In this document: positions 17,688-27,005 of the stretch, one piece after another
How positions within the stretch are numbered: the stretch's first letter is position 1
How the letters are laid out: every line of letters starts with the position of its first letter
Source of the DNA: MWDV01 sp002070715
Lineage (GTDB): Bacteria > Verrucomicrobiota > Verrucomicrobiia > Limisphaerales > MWDV01
Assembly (NCBI GenBank): GCA_035411585.1
Contig: DAONTI010000018.1
Location: forward strand, 21,626 to 85,625
Reading direction: 5' to 3'
Length of the DNA: 64,000 nt
The notes under the pieces: model-generated
The model's database searches: none
What the model saw: the letters and a program-made list of their open reading frames with translations, nothing else
Told to the model about the DNA's origin: nothing
Translations under genes and position numbers: made by a program

Positions 17688-18659
17688 TCAGGAAAGTGAA
17701 TCAAGAAAACCCAGAATCTTTTCCGTCACTTCTTCGAGGGTGAGTTCAACCATGCAAATGGGCTGGGGGAAACGGCAATAATCCGAACACGGTTTGTAGG
17801 GACAGGGGCGTCCCTCCACCCAGCGGGCGCGGGAATGCAAAGGCGCAAACCATTCCGGCAACTGAGGACCGAAAATGGTGAACGTGGGCACCCCGCAAAA
17901 GGCGGCCAAATGCCCCGGCCCGGAATCATTGCCGACAAACGCCCGCGCTCCGTCAATCAAGTCCAACAATTCGTTGACCGTGTGCGGCGCCGTGGCGGTC
18001 GTTTCGCCCGCCTCCCGCCACCATGCCAATTGATCGGGATCACACGCCACGCACACCGCCTGGCCCGACTGTCGCAACTGCGCCACGATTTGACGGCAGC
18101 GTTCCAGAGGCCAGACCCGCACCGGCTGGCCCGCGCCGGTGTGCAACAGCACGTATCCCGCTGAACGCGCGGGCGGCACGGGAATATGCTTTCGCTCCGG
18201 CATGGCGAAATTTAATTGTGCGCCCACTGTGCGCCAATACTCGTACCGATGCGCCGTGGGCGCCGGCCGCGTCAGCGGCTGGGTGAGAAAGTATTGACTG
18301 CCCATCCGGGGAAACCCAAGCCGCCGCTGCGCCGACACCAACCAAAGCCAGAAATGATCCCGGGGATCCCACCGGGCGGACAATCCCACCGTAAACCGTT
18401 CGTGCGCCAGTTGGCGGCGCAATCGCCACATCTGCCGCCACGGCCAGCGGACTAGCCGGTATTTTCCGGTAAACGCCGTCCACGGCGCCACAAACGGCAC
18501 CACGCGCACCCCGGGCCATAACCGCGTTTGCAGTTCCAAGGCATACGGCTTGGCCAGCAACGTCACTTCGTAATGCTGCGCCGCGGCCTGCAGGAAAGGC
18601 GTGGCGATCACGAGATCCCCCAATCCCCACAGTTCAATCACCAGCAATCGAGGTTTCAC
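17688..18659 (-). CDS. Glycosyltransferase family 9 (heptosyltransferase-like)
   Basis: A 323-residue GT-B fold protein. The GTG start at 18659 gives VKPRLLVIELWGLGDLVIATPFLQAA, the usual GT9 N-terminus, and overlaps the stop of the methyltransferase gene by 4 bases (GTGA). The C-terminal donor-binding region shows GYVLLHTGAGQPVRVWPLERC and GARAFVGNDSGPGHLAAFCGVPTFTIFGP, typical of ADP-heptose transferases. It ends with a Cys-rich PCPYKPCSDYC. It probably adds a sugar to lipopolysaccharide core or a similar glycolipid; donor and acceptor are unknown. Confidence 0.88.
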   Translation of the reverse strand: MKPRLLVIELWGLGDLVIATPFLQAAAQHYEVTLLAKPYALELQTRLWPGVRVVPFVAPWTAFTGKYRLVRWPWRQMWRLRRQLAHERFTVGLSARWDPRDHFWLWLVSAQRRLGFPRMGSQYFLTQPLTRPAPTAHRYEYWRTVGAQLNFAMPERKHIPVPPARSAGYVLLHTGAGQPVRVWPLERCRQIVAQLRQSGQAVCVACDPDQLAWWREAGETTATAPHTVNELLDLIDGARAFVGNDSGPGHLAAFCGVPTFTIFGPQLPEWFAPLHSRARWVEGRPCPYKPCSDYCRFPQPICMVELTLEEVTEKILGFLDSLS

Positions 18660-19330
18660 CGGTGTCCCTCCTGGATGGGGCGTTGGGCCAGCACATAGGC
18701 CGACCAACCAACCCAATGCACCTGCGCCGTGTATTTTTTGCGGCTGGGCGGCAGGTGACGAAACAGCAGATGCGCGCCGGCAAACAACCAGTTGCGCGAA
18801 ACTCCGTGCGCCACAATCGCGCATCCCGCCGCGCGCAGTTCTTCGCACAACTCGCGTTCCGTCACCACGCGCACATGGGTGGGATCATCGTAAAAATTCA
18901 GCGTGAAATCGAAGCCGCCGGAACCGGTCCGCAGCCGCGGCAAGGTCAGCGATCGCGGGTGCGGCGTTTCGAGATAAACCCGGCCCCCCGGTTTCAACAC
19001 GCGCGCGATTTCGCGTAACAGCCGTTCCACTCCGGTTAAATGTTCCACCACGTGCATGCAAGTAACGGCATCCATGACGGCGTCGGGCCAGGGCAGCGGA
19101 TCCCGTTCAAAATCCGCCTGCCGAAAATCACAGTCCCGCGGCCCCTGCTGGAGTGCCGCCACGCGATCCGCCGCGGCAAAGCGCAGGTCGGGGCGCAATT
19201 CCGCCATGTGAGTGAGCGTCTCGCCATCCGAACACCCCAAATCCAGTAACCGCCCTCCCCGAGGCACTCCCGCCACGAACCGCGCGCGGGTGTCCAACCA
19301 CGGCCAAGGACGCAGAAACCGCCAGTTCAT
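18656..19330 (-). CDS. Class I SAM-dependent methyltransferase
   Basis: A 224-residue methyltransferase. The SAM-binding motif I is LLDLGCSDGETL, followed by an acidic residue region FAAADRV and motif around MDAVTCMHVVEHLTGVERLLREIARVLKPGGRVYLETPHPRS, typical of the Methyltransf_11 group. The ATG at 19330 (MNWRFLRPWPWLD) is preferred; the frame reaches further up but with low-complexity residues. Its coupling to the GT9 gene suggests a role in making surface sugars. The substrate is unknown. Confidence 0.85.
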   Translation of the reverse strand: MNWRFLRPWPWLDTRARFVAGVPRGGRLLDLGCSDGETLTHMAELRPDLRFAAADRVAALQQGPRDCDFRQADFERDPLPWPDAVMDAVTCMHVVEHLTGVERLLREIARVLKPGGRVYLETPHPRSLTLPRLRTGSGGFDFTLNFYDDPTHVRVVTERELCEELRAAGCAIVAHGVSRNWLFAGAHLLFRHLPPSRKKYTAQVHWVGWSAYVLAQRPIQEGHR

Positions 19331-19404
19331 GCGGAAACAATACCGCCGGCTTGCACACTGTGGGGGCGGCGGATGACATCGTAATCGGTTTTCATTTCCA
19401 CTGA

Positions 19405-21792
19405 TTACGAAGAGGGCCCGTCCATTCCGAACCGCCGCCGCTGCGCCGCCAGCCACCCCGTCAATAACGCCCGGCAATTGATCACTTTCTCCATCAAATC
19501 CATCGGCACATAGAAATAATGATTCGAGGCTTCAAAACCCAACCGTGAATCAACGGATTGCAGCGCGTAGAGCCGGCGGGCCAGCGTGATTTCATCGTGC
19601 AACACCCGCTCCAAACGGGCCAGTAGCGGCCGGGCATCCTCGGCTTTATTCACCGTGGCCAGGGCTTGGCGCGCCATTACAAAACACGCTTGGTTGGCCA
19701 CACTTTGAAAATGGATTCCGGCCGCCTCGGCCACCCGACATTCCGCCTCAAAGGCTTGTGCTTGCGGGGCGCTCGTCTGGCCGGTGTTCCTCGCGGCAAA
19801 GGCCCGCAATTCCGCCAGCGTTCGTTCGAAACCGGCGGCCACTTTCTCCAACTGTTCCGCAAAGACGGATGCGGGATAAATACTGCGCCACGCGGGGAGA
19901 TCGTCATACGGCAAGCCCGTCATGGTCGCGCGGTAACCGGTCGGTTCGGCCCACAATAAGTTGGCAGGTCCCACTTGTAAGGGAGCGGAATAAACCACGC
20001 CGATATGATACGGAAATTCGCAAAACGCCGCGCTAAAGCCCTGCCACGCTTGGACCACGGCATCGGCCAGTTGCGGACCAAAGCGGCGCTGGGCAACCTG
20101 ATGCATGGCGGCTTCCCCCGAACCACAAGCCAAGGCGCTGGCCGCGACTTCCAAGTTCGACGACGGATAACCGCCCAAGGTCCAGCCCAACATGACTCCG
20201 GAGACCTCGGCCTTGCTCAAGTTCTCCGCATGACGAGCCACGTTGGCCACGGCGGGAATTGCCGGCACGGCGGACAGTTCCCAAGTGTTTCCGGCCTGGA
20301 TTTTGGCCAGCGTGTTCAATCCCGCCGCTCGGGCCAGCCGCCAGTGTTCAGTGGCGCGCGGCCCCGGCCCCACCGCCGAGATGGAATACTCGCCGACTTC
20401 GCTGGCCACGCCGCCCCGCTTAATGGGCAGCCGCCATTCGCTGACACTCATCAGCGACACCTTTTTGGGCAGTTGCCGAATGACGTCGCCGGCCCAGGCA
20501 TCGTTCCATCCCCAATCCCAAACCAGGAGTTGCGCATCCGATCCCGCCGCTTCGATGCCCTCAAAAAACAACCGGTTCACTTCGGCAATAACCGCGGCGG
20601 GAGATCGCTGGGCGCATCGTGGACATTGCGCCCCCTGGCCGTGGGACCAGCAATTGGTCAAGTTCTCGGAGGCGCTGATGCTAAAGAATCCGCCCAGCTC
20701 CGGCACCGCCCGGCAGATGGTGGCCACGCTCTCACGGAGAAACGCCTGCACCTCCGCCACACTCGTGCAAAGCGTGGCATACTGGCCCTCGGTCACCCCT
20801 TTCAGATGCGGGTGACACTCAAAAAATTTCAACGGCTGCGACCGGGGTTCGTTCAGGTAAAGGAAAACCCGCACGCCGTGCCGCCGGGCCCGCGCCACCA
20901 ATCGGCGAAGATTCCGCAGCCGAGTAGCGCGCGAACGATCGGGTTCGATTTCCCAAGGCACCCGCGCCAATTGGGAGAGCATGACCGGCAACCACACGCC
21001 GGTTACCCCGGCCTGCGCCAGGCGGGCGAGGTACCCTTCGGGATACGGATCCTCCGCCGGCGCCAACAAGGGATCGCCATACAAGGCGAAATAGGAATAA
21101 CAAAAGCGCAGTTCCGACGGGCGGCGGGATGGGGTGCGTTGGGGAGGCGGTTGTGCCAGCCGGCGCACAAAGCCAAAGAGCGGATCCGGCGTCCGCCCGG
21201 CATCCTCGCCAAACGTCTCCCGGACGATTTGGGCAAGCTCCCGCTCGCGTTCAAGCATGGCGGCATCCGATGGCCGATACCGCAACGGCGCGCATTGCGG
21301 CTTGAGGTTGCCCAGTTTGATGAACAAAAAATCGTCTTCGCGAAGCGTTTCCGCGAGTTGTTCCGGAGACCAATCCAGCAACTCGAGCAGTTGTTCGTAG
21401 GGCAGCAAATGCCAGTTGCGTTTGATCACGGTAATGTACGATCGCGCCTGTTGACTGCGGGTAATGCGCGGCGGATTGCCCAACCCCATCGCCTGCCCGA
21501 GACGCCGCACTTCAGCCGCGCGGGCGCCAATGACCCGCGCCAGACGCGGGATGGGCACCAACGACCAGTTGCGCCAGACATACGCATGCAACCGATCGGG
21601 AAAATGGGCAAAGCAAAGCGGCTCTGGCGCGGAGCCTTTCGGCAGTTCCGCCACCGTCATCCCCGCCGCCTTTCCCGCTCGGGCGGAGCGCGGAAGTTTT
21701 CCCATGCCCAAGGCCAACCCCGTGGTGGCGAGGGAAGTGTAGGCCAAGAAACGGCGGCGGGAAACCGGCTTGGGAATTGAATGTGTTCGCAC
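19405..21792 (-). CDS. TAT-exported protein with a putative glycosidase-like barrel, function unknown
   Basis: A 795-residue protein with a twin-arginine signal (SRRRFLAYTSLATTGLALGMG). A helical domain (about 60-190, with LPYEQLLELLDWSPEQLAETL) precedes a region that reads like a TIM barrel: WLPVMLSQLARVPWE, HGVRVFLYLNEPRS, LGGFFSISASENLTNCW, a CPRC pair, and LLVWDWGWND. The last 250 residues are helical with many Trp and Tyr. The barrel part recalls GH20-like enzymes, but I see no certain catalytic Asp-Glu pair, so no activity is assigned. It lies 39 bp downstream of an exported sialidase-like gene in the same operon. Confidence 0.6.
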   Translation of the reverse strand: MRTHSIPKPVSRRRFLAYTSLATTGLALGMGKLPRSARAGKAAGMTVAELPKGSAPEPLCFAHFPDRLHAYVWRNWSLVPIPRLARVIGARAAEVRRLGQAMGLGNPPRITRSQQARSYITVIKRNWHLLPYEQLLELLDWSPEQLAETLREDDFLFIKLGNLKPQCAPLRYRPSDAAMLERERELAQIVRETFGEDAGRTPDPLFGFVRRLAQPPPQRTPSRRPSELRFCYSYFALYGDPLLAPAEDPYPEGYLARLAQAGVTGVWLPVMLSQLARVPWEIEPDRSRATRLRNLRRLVARARRHGVRVFLYLNEPRSQPLKFFECHPHLKGVTEGQYATLCTSVAEVQAFLRESVATICRAVPELGGFFSISASENLTNCWSHGQGAQCPRCAQRSPAAVIAEVNRLFFEGIEAAGSDAQLLVWDWGWNDAWAGDVIRQLPKKVSLMSVSEWRLPIKRGGVASEVGEYSISAVGPGPRATEHWRLARAAGLNTLAKIQAGNTWELSAVPAIPAVANVARHAENLSKAEVSGVMLGWTLGGYPSSNLEVAASALACGSGEAAMHQVAQRRFGPQLADAVVQAWQGFSAAFCEFPYHIGVVYSAPLQVGPANLLWAEPTGYRATMTGLPYDDLPAWRSIYPASVFAEQLEKVAAGFERTLAELRAFAARNTGQTSAPQAQAFEAECRVAEAAGIHFQSVANQACFVMARQALATVNKAEDARPLLARLERVLHDEITLARRLYALQSVDSRLGFEASNHYFYVPMDLMEKVINCRALLTGWLAAQRRRFGMDGPSS

Positions 21793-21831
21793 GATGGATT
21801 CAGGGGTTCGGTGATTTTTGCCGGCTTCTCC

Positions 21832-22962
21832 TCAGGGGGACGGGCTTTCCAACCAGGCCCGATCAAACCGTCGCACCCGCAAACGGTTGAGGCCGCCCAC
21901 TTTGGAATCTCCGGCCGAGTAGGCCAGCAACACGGCGTCGTCGGTAAAATGAATGGCGGTGTAGCAATACCAGCCGTCGGGATCATCCTCCAACACCCGC
22001 CGCCGGGGCCACGTTTTGCCGTTATCGGTGGACAGCGCCGCCACCAACGGCGTGCGTTTGCGGGGTGGAAAACTGAACTGTCCGGAATGATCATTGAACA
22101 CCGCCAGCAACGCCGCCGAGTTGGGAAGCCGCTTGATGCTCGCGGGCGACACGGGGGAGAGCAGCGAAGTCTTGGCGACTGCGGACCAGTTTTTTCCGCC
22201 GTTAGTGCTGACGCAGCCAAATTGCGCGCCTTGATCCGTGCGCATCCAACTGAACAGATGACCGTCCGCCAGTTCCACCACACCCGGTTCTTGCAGGCCG
22301 GTGCGGGTCGCCGCCCCCAACGCCCACCAATCATCCGCCTCCCGCCAGGTTGTCCCCTCGTCATCCGAGAGAAACCACAGCGTAATGGCCCGCGGGTCGA
22401 AGGTGCGGGGACTCCGCGGTTCACTGGTTCGCGACCGATGATACGCCACGGGGGCGATCAACCGACCGCTTTGGAGTTGGATCACCCGGTCATTGTTCAA
22501 CACGAAATAACCCGGCGCTTCCCCCACCGGTTTCGGCTCGGACCACGATTCGGCTTCGTTACGGGAAATCCGCATCACCGCCCGGCAATCCAGCTCACTG
22601 TTCTTGACCAGATAAAACAGGGCAAGCCGTCCACTCTGCAACCGGAGCAGGGAAACGCTCATGACGTTATTCCCCGCGTTGTTTTCCACCACCGTAACGG
22701 GTTCGGCAGACCACGTCCGTCCGGCATCGTCGGAATGCACTTGCACAATCCGCGCCGGACTGTCATCGCCGCTGCCGCCGTAGAACTGGGTGTAAAGCAA
22801 CAGGATCCGACCCGACTTGAGGGTGACAAATGCGCCTTCGGAATTCCGGGGCGTTGCCGCATTGGGCTCTAAATTGAGCACGATCGAATTCCCGGGGGCG
22901 GCCATCAGGATTCCTCCGGCCAACGCCAGACCGAGCGTTACCAGGCAACGGAAGTAGTTCAT
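21832..22962 (-). CDS. Exported sialidase-like (BNR/Asp-box) protein
   Basis: A 376-residue protein with a signal peptide (MNYFRCLVTLGLALAGGILMAAPG, start at 22962). Five Asp-box motifs are spread along it: SDDAGRTWS, SRNEAESWSE, SDDEGTTWRE, STNGGKNWSA and STDNGKTWPR. These mark the blades of a six-bladed sialidase propeller. RNSEGAFVTLKSGRILLLYTQF and an Arg-rich middle match the exo-alpha-sialidase-like group common in Verrucomicrobia and Planctomycetes. True sialic acid cleavage is not certain, since this group often acts on other sugars. First gene of a two-gene operon. Confidence 0.82.
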   Translation of the reverse strand: MNYFRCLVTLGLALAGGILMAAPGNSIVLNLEPNAATPRNSEGAFVTLKSGRILLLYTQFYGGSGDDSPARIVQVHSDDAGRTWSAEPVTVVENNAGNNVMSVSLLRLQSGRLALFYLVKNSELDCRAVMRISRNEAESWSEPKPVGEAPGYFVLNNDRVIQLQSGRLIAPVAYHRSRTSEPRSPRTFDPRAITLWFLSDDEGTTWREADDWWALGAATRTGLQEPGVVELADGHLFSWMRTDQGAQFGCVSTNGGKNWSAVAKTSLLSPVSPASIKRLPNSAALLAVFNDHSGQFSFPPRKRTPLVAALSTDNGKTWPRRRVLEDDPDGWYCYTAIHFTDDAVLLAYSAGDSKVGGLNRLRVRRFDRAWLESPSP

Positions 22963-23082
22963 GATTGGACAGTCAACACGCCGGTAGCAAACCATGATCA
23001 GCGACCACCGTAAAGCCCGCGTGTCATCAACTCCGCCCGCGGACTGCCGGAACTATTCGTCGGCTCGCGTTCGTTCCCGACT

Positions 23083-23352
23083 TTAGACGTCGGCTTCGGG
23101 AAACCGCTCGCGAATGCGGCGCCGCAAGTGTTGTTCATCCTGGGGTTGGTAACGGCGGCGATTTATTAATCGCCGTACCGCATCCAACAATTCCAGCCAG
23201 TCTTCCAAGGGCGGATTCGTCACAGGTTGCCAGGTATCGAACCGGCGTTCGCGCGCGTAGAAACGCCATTCGCCGCCGACCAACTGGGCGTACACCTGCA
23301 GCTTGTTGCCCTCGGCGGTGATCCGTTTCCAACTAATCTCGGCCTTTGCCAT
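23083..23352 (-). CDS. Small conserved-looking protein of unknown function
   Basis: An 89-residue basic protein starting MAKAEISWKRITAEGNKLQVYAQ, with WRFYARERRFDTWQPV and an Arg-rich end (RRYQPQDEQHLRRRIRERFP). It has no signal, membrane segment or Cys. It lies 38 bp after ispF on the same strand. I do not recognise the family. Codon use looks like that of its neighbours, so it is probably real. Confidence 0.65.
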   Translation of the reverse strand: MAKAEISWKRITAEGNKLQVYAQLVGGEWRFYARERRFDTWQPVTNPPLEDWLELLDAVRRLINRRRYQPQDEQHLRRRIRERFPEADV

Positions 23353-23390
23353 GGTCGCCGAAAATTTTGTCCGGCCTGACGATCAAGTGT

Positions 23391-23870
23391 TCATTCGGGC
23401 AAATCCACACTCGCCACCGCCAGGGCGGCGATGCCCTCCTCACGCCCGACAAATCCCATCCCTTCATTGGTGGTGGCCTTGATCCCAATCTGCTTCGGCG
23501 TCACGCTCAAGGCGGCGGCAATGTGTTGTTTCATTGCCGCAATGTGCGGATAAATCTTGGGTTGCTGGGCAATCACCGTGGCATCCACGTTCACAAGCCG
23601 GCCGTTCGCAGCCGCCACCCGGCGGGCCGCCTCTTCCAGAAACACCCGGCTGGACGCGTCTTTCCAGCGCGGATCGGTATTCGGAAATAAATGGCCGATG
23701 TCCCCCTCGCCCAGCGCGCCCAGGACCGCGTCGCAAATGGCGTGCAACAACACGTCGGCGTCCGAATGGCCCTCCAGTCCTTTCGGATGAGGTATCTCCA
23801 CCCCGCCCAAGATGAGTTTCCGCCCCGCAACCAGCGCATGCACGTCGTATCCGATCCCGGTGTGAACCAT
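23391..23870 (-). CDS. ispF: 2-C-methyl-D-erythritol 2,4-cyclodiphosphate synthase
   Basis: A 159-residue IspF. The start MVHTGIGYDVHALVAGRKLILGG at 23870 gives the zinc ligands in YDVHA, and HSDADVLLHAICDAVLGA supplies the substrate-binding His and Asp. GDIGHLFPNTDPRWKDASS and IGIKATTNEGMGFVGREEGIAALAV are standard. It makes the cyclic diphosphate of the MEP isoprenoid pathway, which would also supply precursors of the hopanoids implied by the hpn genes in this window. Confidence 0.96.
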   Translation of the reverse strand: MVHTGIGYDVHALVAGRKLILGGVEIPHPKGLEGHSDADVLLHAICDAVLGALGEGDIGHLFPNTDPRWKDASSRVFLEEAARRVAAANGRLVNVDATVIAQQPKIYPHIAAMKQHIAAALSVTPKQIGIKATTNEGMGFVGREEGIAALAVASVDLPE

Positions 23871-24251
23871 GAGCGGAGTATAACGCGATCTTTCTGGACA
23901 ACCAACAGTTTCCTGCGCCAGCCTGCCTCTCCACCACAAAACAACCAACGTGCCATTGCCGTTTTCCTGGCGACGATTAACCCCGCGAAGGCAAATCCAA
24001 CTCTGGTTCGGTTGGCGATCCCCAACCTCTTTAGACGCCAGTCAAAATCACATTGGCTGGCGCCGCCAAAAAACATTAATCCACTGCGGACACCGGTTGA
24101 AAGCCATCTTGCGTGGCGTCATACTCTCCAGTATTGATTAGCGCGTTTAACCGGCTCGCAATTGCGCCGGGTTGCGGCGTCAACGCGGCGCCGAACCGGA
24201 GGCGGCCGGCACGGGCCGCATTCAACAATCGCAGGACGCACTTGGACACCC
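23871..24251. promoter_or_regulatory. Divergent intergenic region, ispF / antiporter
   Basis: No credible gene. It separates ispF (minus) and the antiporter (plus) and must hold both promoters. An inverted repeat CGCCAG/CTGGCG flanks an AT-rich loop around 24033-24062 (CGCCAGTCAAAATCACATTG...), and an AT-rich patch lies near 24070-24140. No clear -35/-10 pair was found. Confidence 0.4.
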
Positions 24252-26540
24252 ATGTCGGGTATTGATTTTATTCAGGACTTGGGCCTGGTCATGCTGGTCG
24301 CCGCCGCCGCCGCGTGGCTGTGCCAGCGGATCGGCCTGCCCGTGGTCATCGGCTACATCACCGCCGGCATCCTGATCGGGCCAAACACGCATTCGCGCGC
24401 GTTGATCGCCAGTCCGGAGCGGATTCAATCGCTCGCACAAATCGGGTTGGTCTTCCTGATTTTCAGCATTGGCCAGGGCATCAAGCTCCAGCGTCTGCGC
24501 AAGGTGGGCTTGCCGTTGGTGCTGGCCACGGCGCTCATTGCCGCACTGGTGCTGGTGGGCTGCCGGGTGCTGGGCACAGCGCTGGGCTGGCCCAGTGTTC
24601 ATAGTCTCGTGCTGGCCGGGATGCTGATGGTCTCCAGCACGGCCGTGCTTGGCAAAAGTCTGCGCGAAGCCAACGCCCTCCACAGCCGGTTCGGCCAGAC
24701 CGCCCTCACGGTCACCGCCATGGACGACATGGTCGCGGTGATCACGCTGACGGTGTTGTCGTCGCTGATTCAAATGGGGCAGACCGATTCACTGGTGGTG
24801 TTCGGCACGGTGATCCGGTTGAAAGCGGTCATCGTGACGCTGGTCATCGGGGCGTTGTTACTGGTGCCGGCGCTGCTCAACCGCCTGGGCCGAAGCGTGG
24901 CGCCGGAGGTGCGTTCGCTGGTGATCGTGGGCTTGTTGCTGGCCATGGCGTTGGTGTCGGCCAAGGCGGGCTTCTCGCCGGCGCTGGGCGCGTTTTTGCT
25001 GGGGGCGATCGTGACCAGCACCGGCCGCGGCGAACAGGTGGAACAAGTGCTGGGCGGCTTGTGCAACGTGTTTGCGCCGGTGTTCTTCGTGGCCATCGGC
25101 ATGTTGTTTGACTTCAAACTGGTAGCGCAGGTCTGGCCGTTGGTGCTGGGCGTTTTCCTGATGGCGGTCGTCTGGCGGACCCTGGCGGCCACCCTCGCCC
25201 TGTTGTTGGTGGGCCAACCCATGCGGGACGCGGCGCGGGCGGCGCTCTGTCTCACGCCCATCGGCGAATTCTCCCTCATCATCGCGTTGACGGGCATGCA
25301 GGGCGGCTTGGTGCCGGCCTCTTTCTACGCGGTCGGCATCGGGGTGTGCCTGTTGACTTCGCTGACCACGCCGTTGTTGATTCGTAAATCGGAAGGCTTC
25401 GGCACCTGGATGGAACGGATTCAACCCCGCTTTCTCGCGGAAGGCGTGGGCTTTTACCATGACTGGTTTGAAAGCCTCAAACACCGGCGCACCGGCAGCT
25501 TGGTCTGGAAATTCACCGCCCCGCGGATTGTGCAAATCGCCATGCTGGTCCTGTTCTGCTCCGGCTTGCTGATCTTCGCGCGCCCCTTGTACCAACTCAC
25601 GGAAAAGCGGCTGGGCGCCGACTGGCCGGTGGCCAACGGCCTGGCCTTGGTTTGGAGTCTGGGATTTGGCGTGGTGCTCCTGGCACCGTTGATCGCGTTG
25701 TGGCGCAACTTGGAGGCCGTGGCCATGATTTGCGCCGAGGCGGCCACTCAAGGGCGAGCCAGCCGGACGATTTTGCAACCGCTCTTCGAACGGCTGCTCA
25801 AAGGCGCGGCGGCGGCGGGGTTGCTGCTGTGGTTCTCGGCGCTCATTCCTTATTCCCTGTTCCCGTGGTGGGGCTGGGTGGTTTTGCTGGCGGTGTTTGC
25901 CACCCTGGCCGGCGTGTTTTGGCGGAAGCTGATCCGGTTGCACAGCCGGTTTGAGATTGAATTGCGAACCCAACTGGCGGCCTCCCCGTTTGCGAATGAC
26001 CGCCCGGCCCCGGCGGGCTGGCCGGAATCCCGCAACCGTTGGAAATTGAATCTCGCCGAATACACCATTCCGGAGAACTCGCAGGCGGTGGCCCGGCCAC
26101 TCTCCGCGTTGCCCCTGCGCCCGCAGTTCGCCTGCACCGTGGTCAGCATTGAACGCCAGGGCATCCCCATCCCCAATCCCTCCGCGAGCACCGTGTTGTA
26201 TCCGAACGACAAAGTGCTGTTGCTCGGACACACGGAAAATTTACAGCGTGCCGAACGCTGGCTGCACGCCGAGCCGGAGGCGGAACAGACCGAGACCGCG
26301 CAGCTGGCGGATTTGGAGTTGGAACAACTGACCGTGCCCACCACCTCGAGCCACGTCGGCAAAACGCTGGAAGAACTCGCGTTGCACGCGGCGTTTGGCA
26401 TCCAGATTGTGGGCATTGAGCGCGGCCAGCATTCCATCCTCAACCCCAACCGCGCCGAATCCCTGCAACCCGGCGACCAACTCCTCGTGCTCGGCACCCC
26501 CGAGCAGGTCAATGAAATGGCGTTCTGGCTCGCGACTTGA
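24252..26540 (+). CDS. CPA2-family cation:proton antiporter with C-terminal TrkA-C domains
   Basis: A 762-residue membrane protein. The first two thirds hold about 12 hydrophobic helices, beginning LGLVMLVAAAAAWLCQRIGLPVVIGYITAGILIGP and including LVLAGMLMVSSTAVLGKSL and LGAFLLGAIVTSTGRGEQVEQ, the KefB/KefC/YbaL-type Na_H exchanger core. Three further helices follow (about 430-560). The cytosolic end has two TrkA-C-like modules, the last VGKTLEELALHAAFGIQIVGIERG...LQPGDQLLVLGTPEQ. It probably exchanges K+ or Na+ for protons. No TrkA-N (NAD-binding) domain is visible. The ATG at 24252 (MSGIDFIQDLG) is preferred over starts further up. Confidence 0.9.
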   Translation: MSGIDFIQDLGLVMLVAAAAAWLCQRIGLPVVIGYITAGILIGPNTHSRALIASPERIQSLAQIGLVFLIFSIGQGIKLQRLRKVGLPLVLATALIAALVLVGCRVLGTALGWPSVHSLVLAGMLMVSSTAVLGKSLREANALHSRFGQTALTVTAMDDMVAVITLTVLSSLIQMGQTDSLVVFGTVIRLKAVIVTLVIGALLLVPALLNRLGRSVAPEVRSLVIVGLLLAMALVSAKAGFSPALGAFLLGAIVTSTGRGEQVEQVLGGLCNVFAPVFFVAIGMLFDFKLVAQVWPLVLGVFLMAVVWRTLAATLALLLVGQPMRDAARAALCLTPIGEFSLIIALTGMQGGLVPASFYAVGIGVCLLTSLTTPLLIRKSEGFGTWMERIQPRFLAEGVGFYHDWFESLKHRRTGSLVWKFTAPRIVQIAMLVLFCSGLLIFARPLYQLTEKRLGADWPVANGLALVWSLGFGVVLLAPLIALWRNLEAVAMICAEAATQGRASRTILQPLFERLLKGAAAAGLLLWFSALIPYSLFPWWGWVVLLAVFATLAGVFWRKLIRLHSRFEIELRTQLAASPFANDRPAPAGWPESRNRWKLNLAEYTIPENSQAVARPLSALPLRPQFACTVVSIERQGIPIPNPSASTVLYPNDKVLLLGHTENLQRAERWLHAEPEAEQTETAQLADLELEQLTVPTTSSHVGKTLEELALHAAFGIQIVGIERGQHSILNPNRAESLQPGDQLLVLGTPEQVNEMAFWLAT

Positions 26541-26600
26541 TCCTGTCCAGTCGGGCGCCTCGTTGCTCAATTGCTGCCTCCTTTCAATCTCAATTTCATC

Positions 26601-27005
26601 ATGAATCCCCGGACCATTTACATCACCGAAGCCGACATGCGCCGGCTCCAGCCTTTGCTCGAACGCCTGAAAAACTCGCGCGATGACCTGCGCGATTTGC
26701 AGGCGGAACTGACCCAGGCCCGCGTGGTGGCGCCCGAGGCGGTGCCGCCGGATGTCATCACCATGAATTCCAAGGCCCGGCTGCGCGACCTGGAGACGAG
26801 CGAGGAGATGACCTACACGCTGGTCTTCCCCGATCAGGCGGACATCGAACAGGACCGGATTTCGGTGCTGGCCCCGATCGGCACCGCGATGCTGGGTTAC
26901 CGGGTGGGCGATGAATTCCAATGGACCGTGCCCGCCGGCACCGTGCGGCTGCGGGTGGAGGCCGTGCTTTACCAGCCCGAGGCCGCCGGCGATTACCATT
27001 TGTGA
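26601..27005 (+). CDS. GreA/GreB C-terminal-domain protein, Rnk type
   Basis: A 134-residue protein. The short N-terminal helical part (IYITEADMRRLQPLLERLKNSRDDLRDLQAELTQARVV) leads to a GreA/B C-terminal FKBP-like domain: DVITMNSKARLRDLETSEEMTYTLVFPDQADIEQDRISVLAPIGTAMLGYRVGDEFQW. Rnk and similar proteins bind RNA polymerase at the secondary channel and regulate nucleotide pools or transcription. It lacks the long coiled coil of GreA, so it is not a cleavage factor. It starts 60 bp after the antiporter and may share its transcript. Confidence 0.85.
   Translation: MNPRTIYITEADMRRLQPLLERLKNSRDDLRDLQAELTQARVVAPEAVPPDVITMNSKARLRDLETSEEMTYTLVFPDQADIEQDRISVLAPIGTAMLGYRVGDEFQWTVPAGTVRLRVEAVLYQPEAAGDYHL

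Noticed and set aside
20005..21780. Plus-strand open frame of 591 codons
   Set aside because: Antisense to the TAT-exported protein; no signal, domain or start context.
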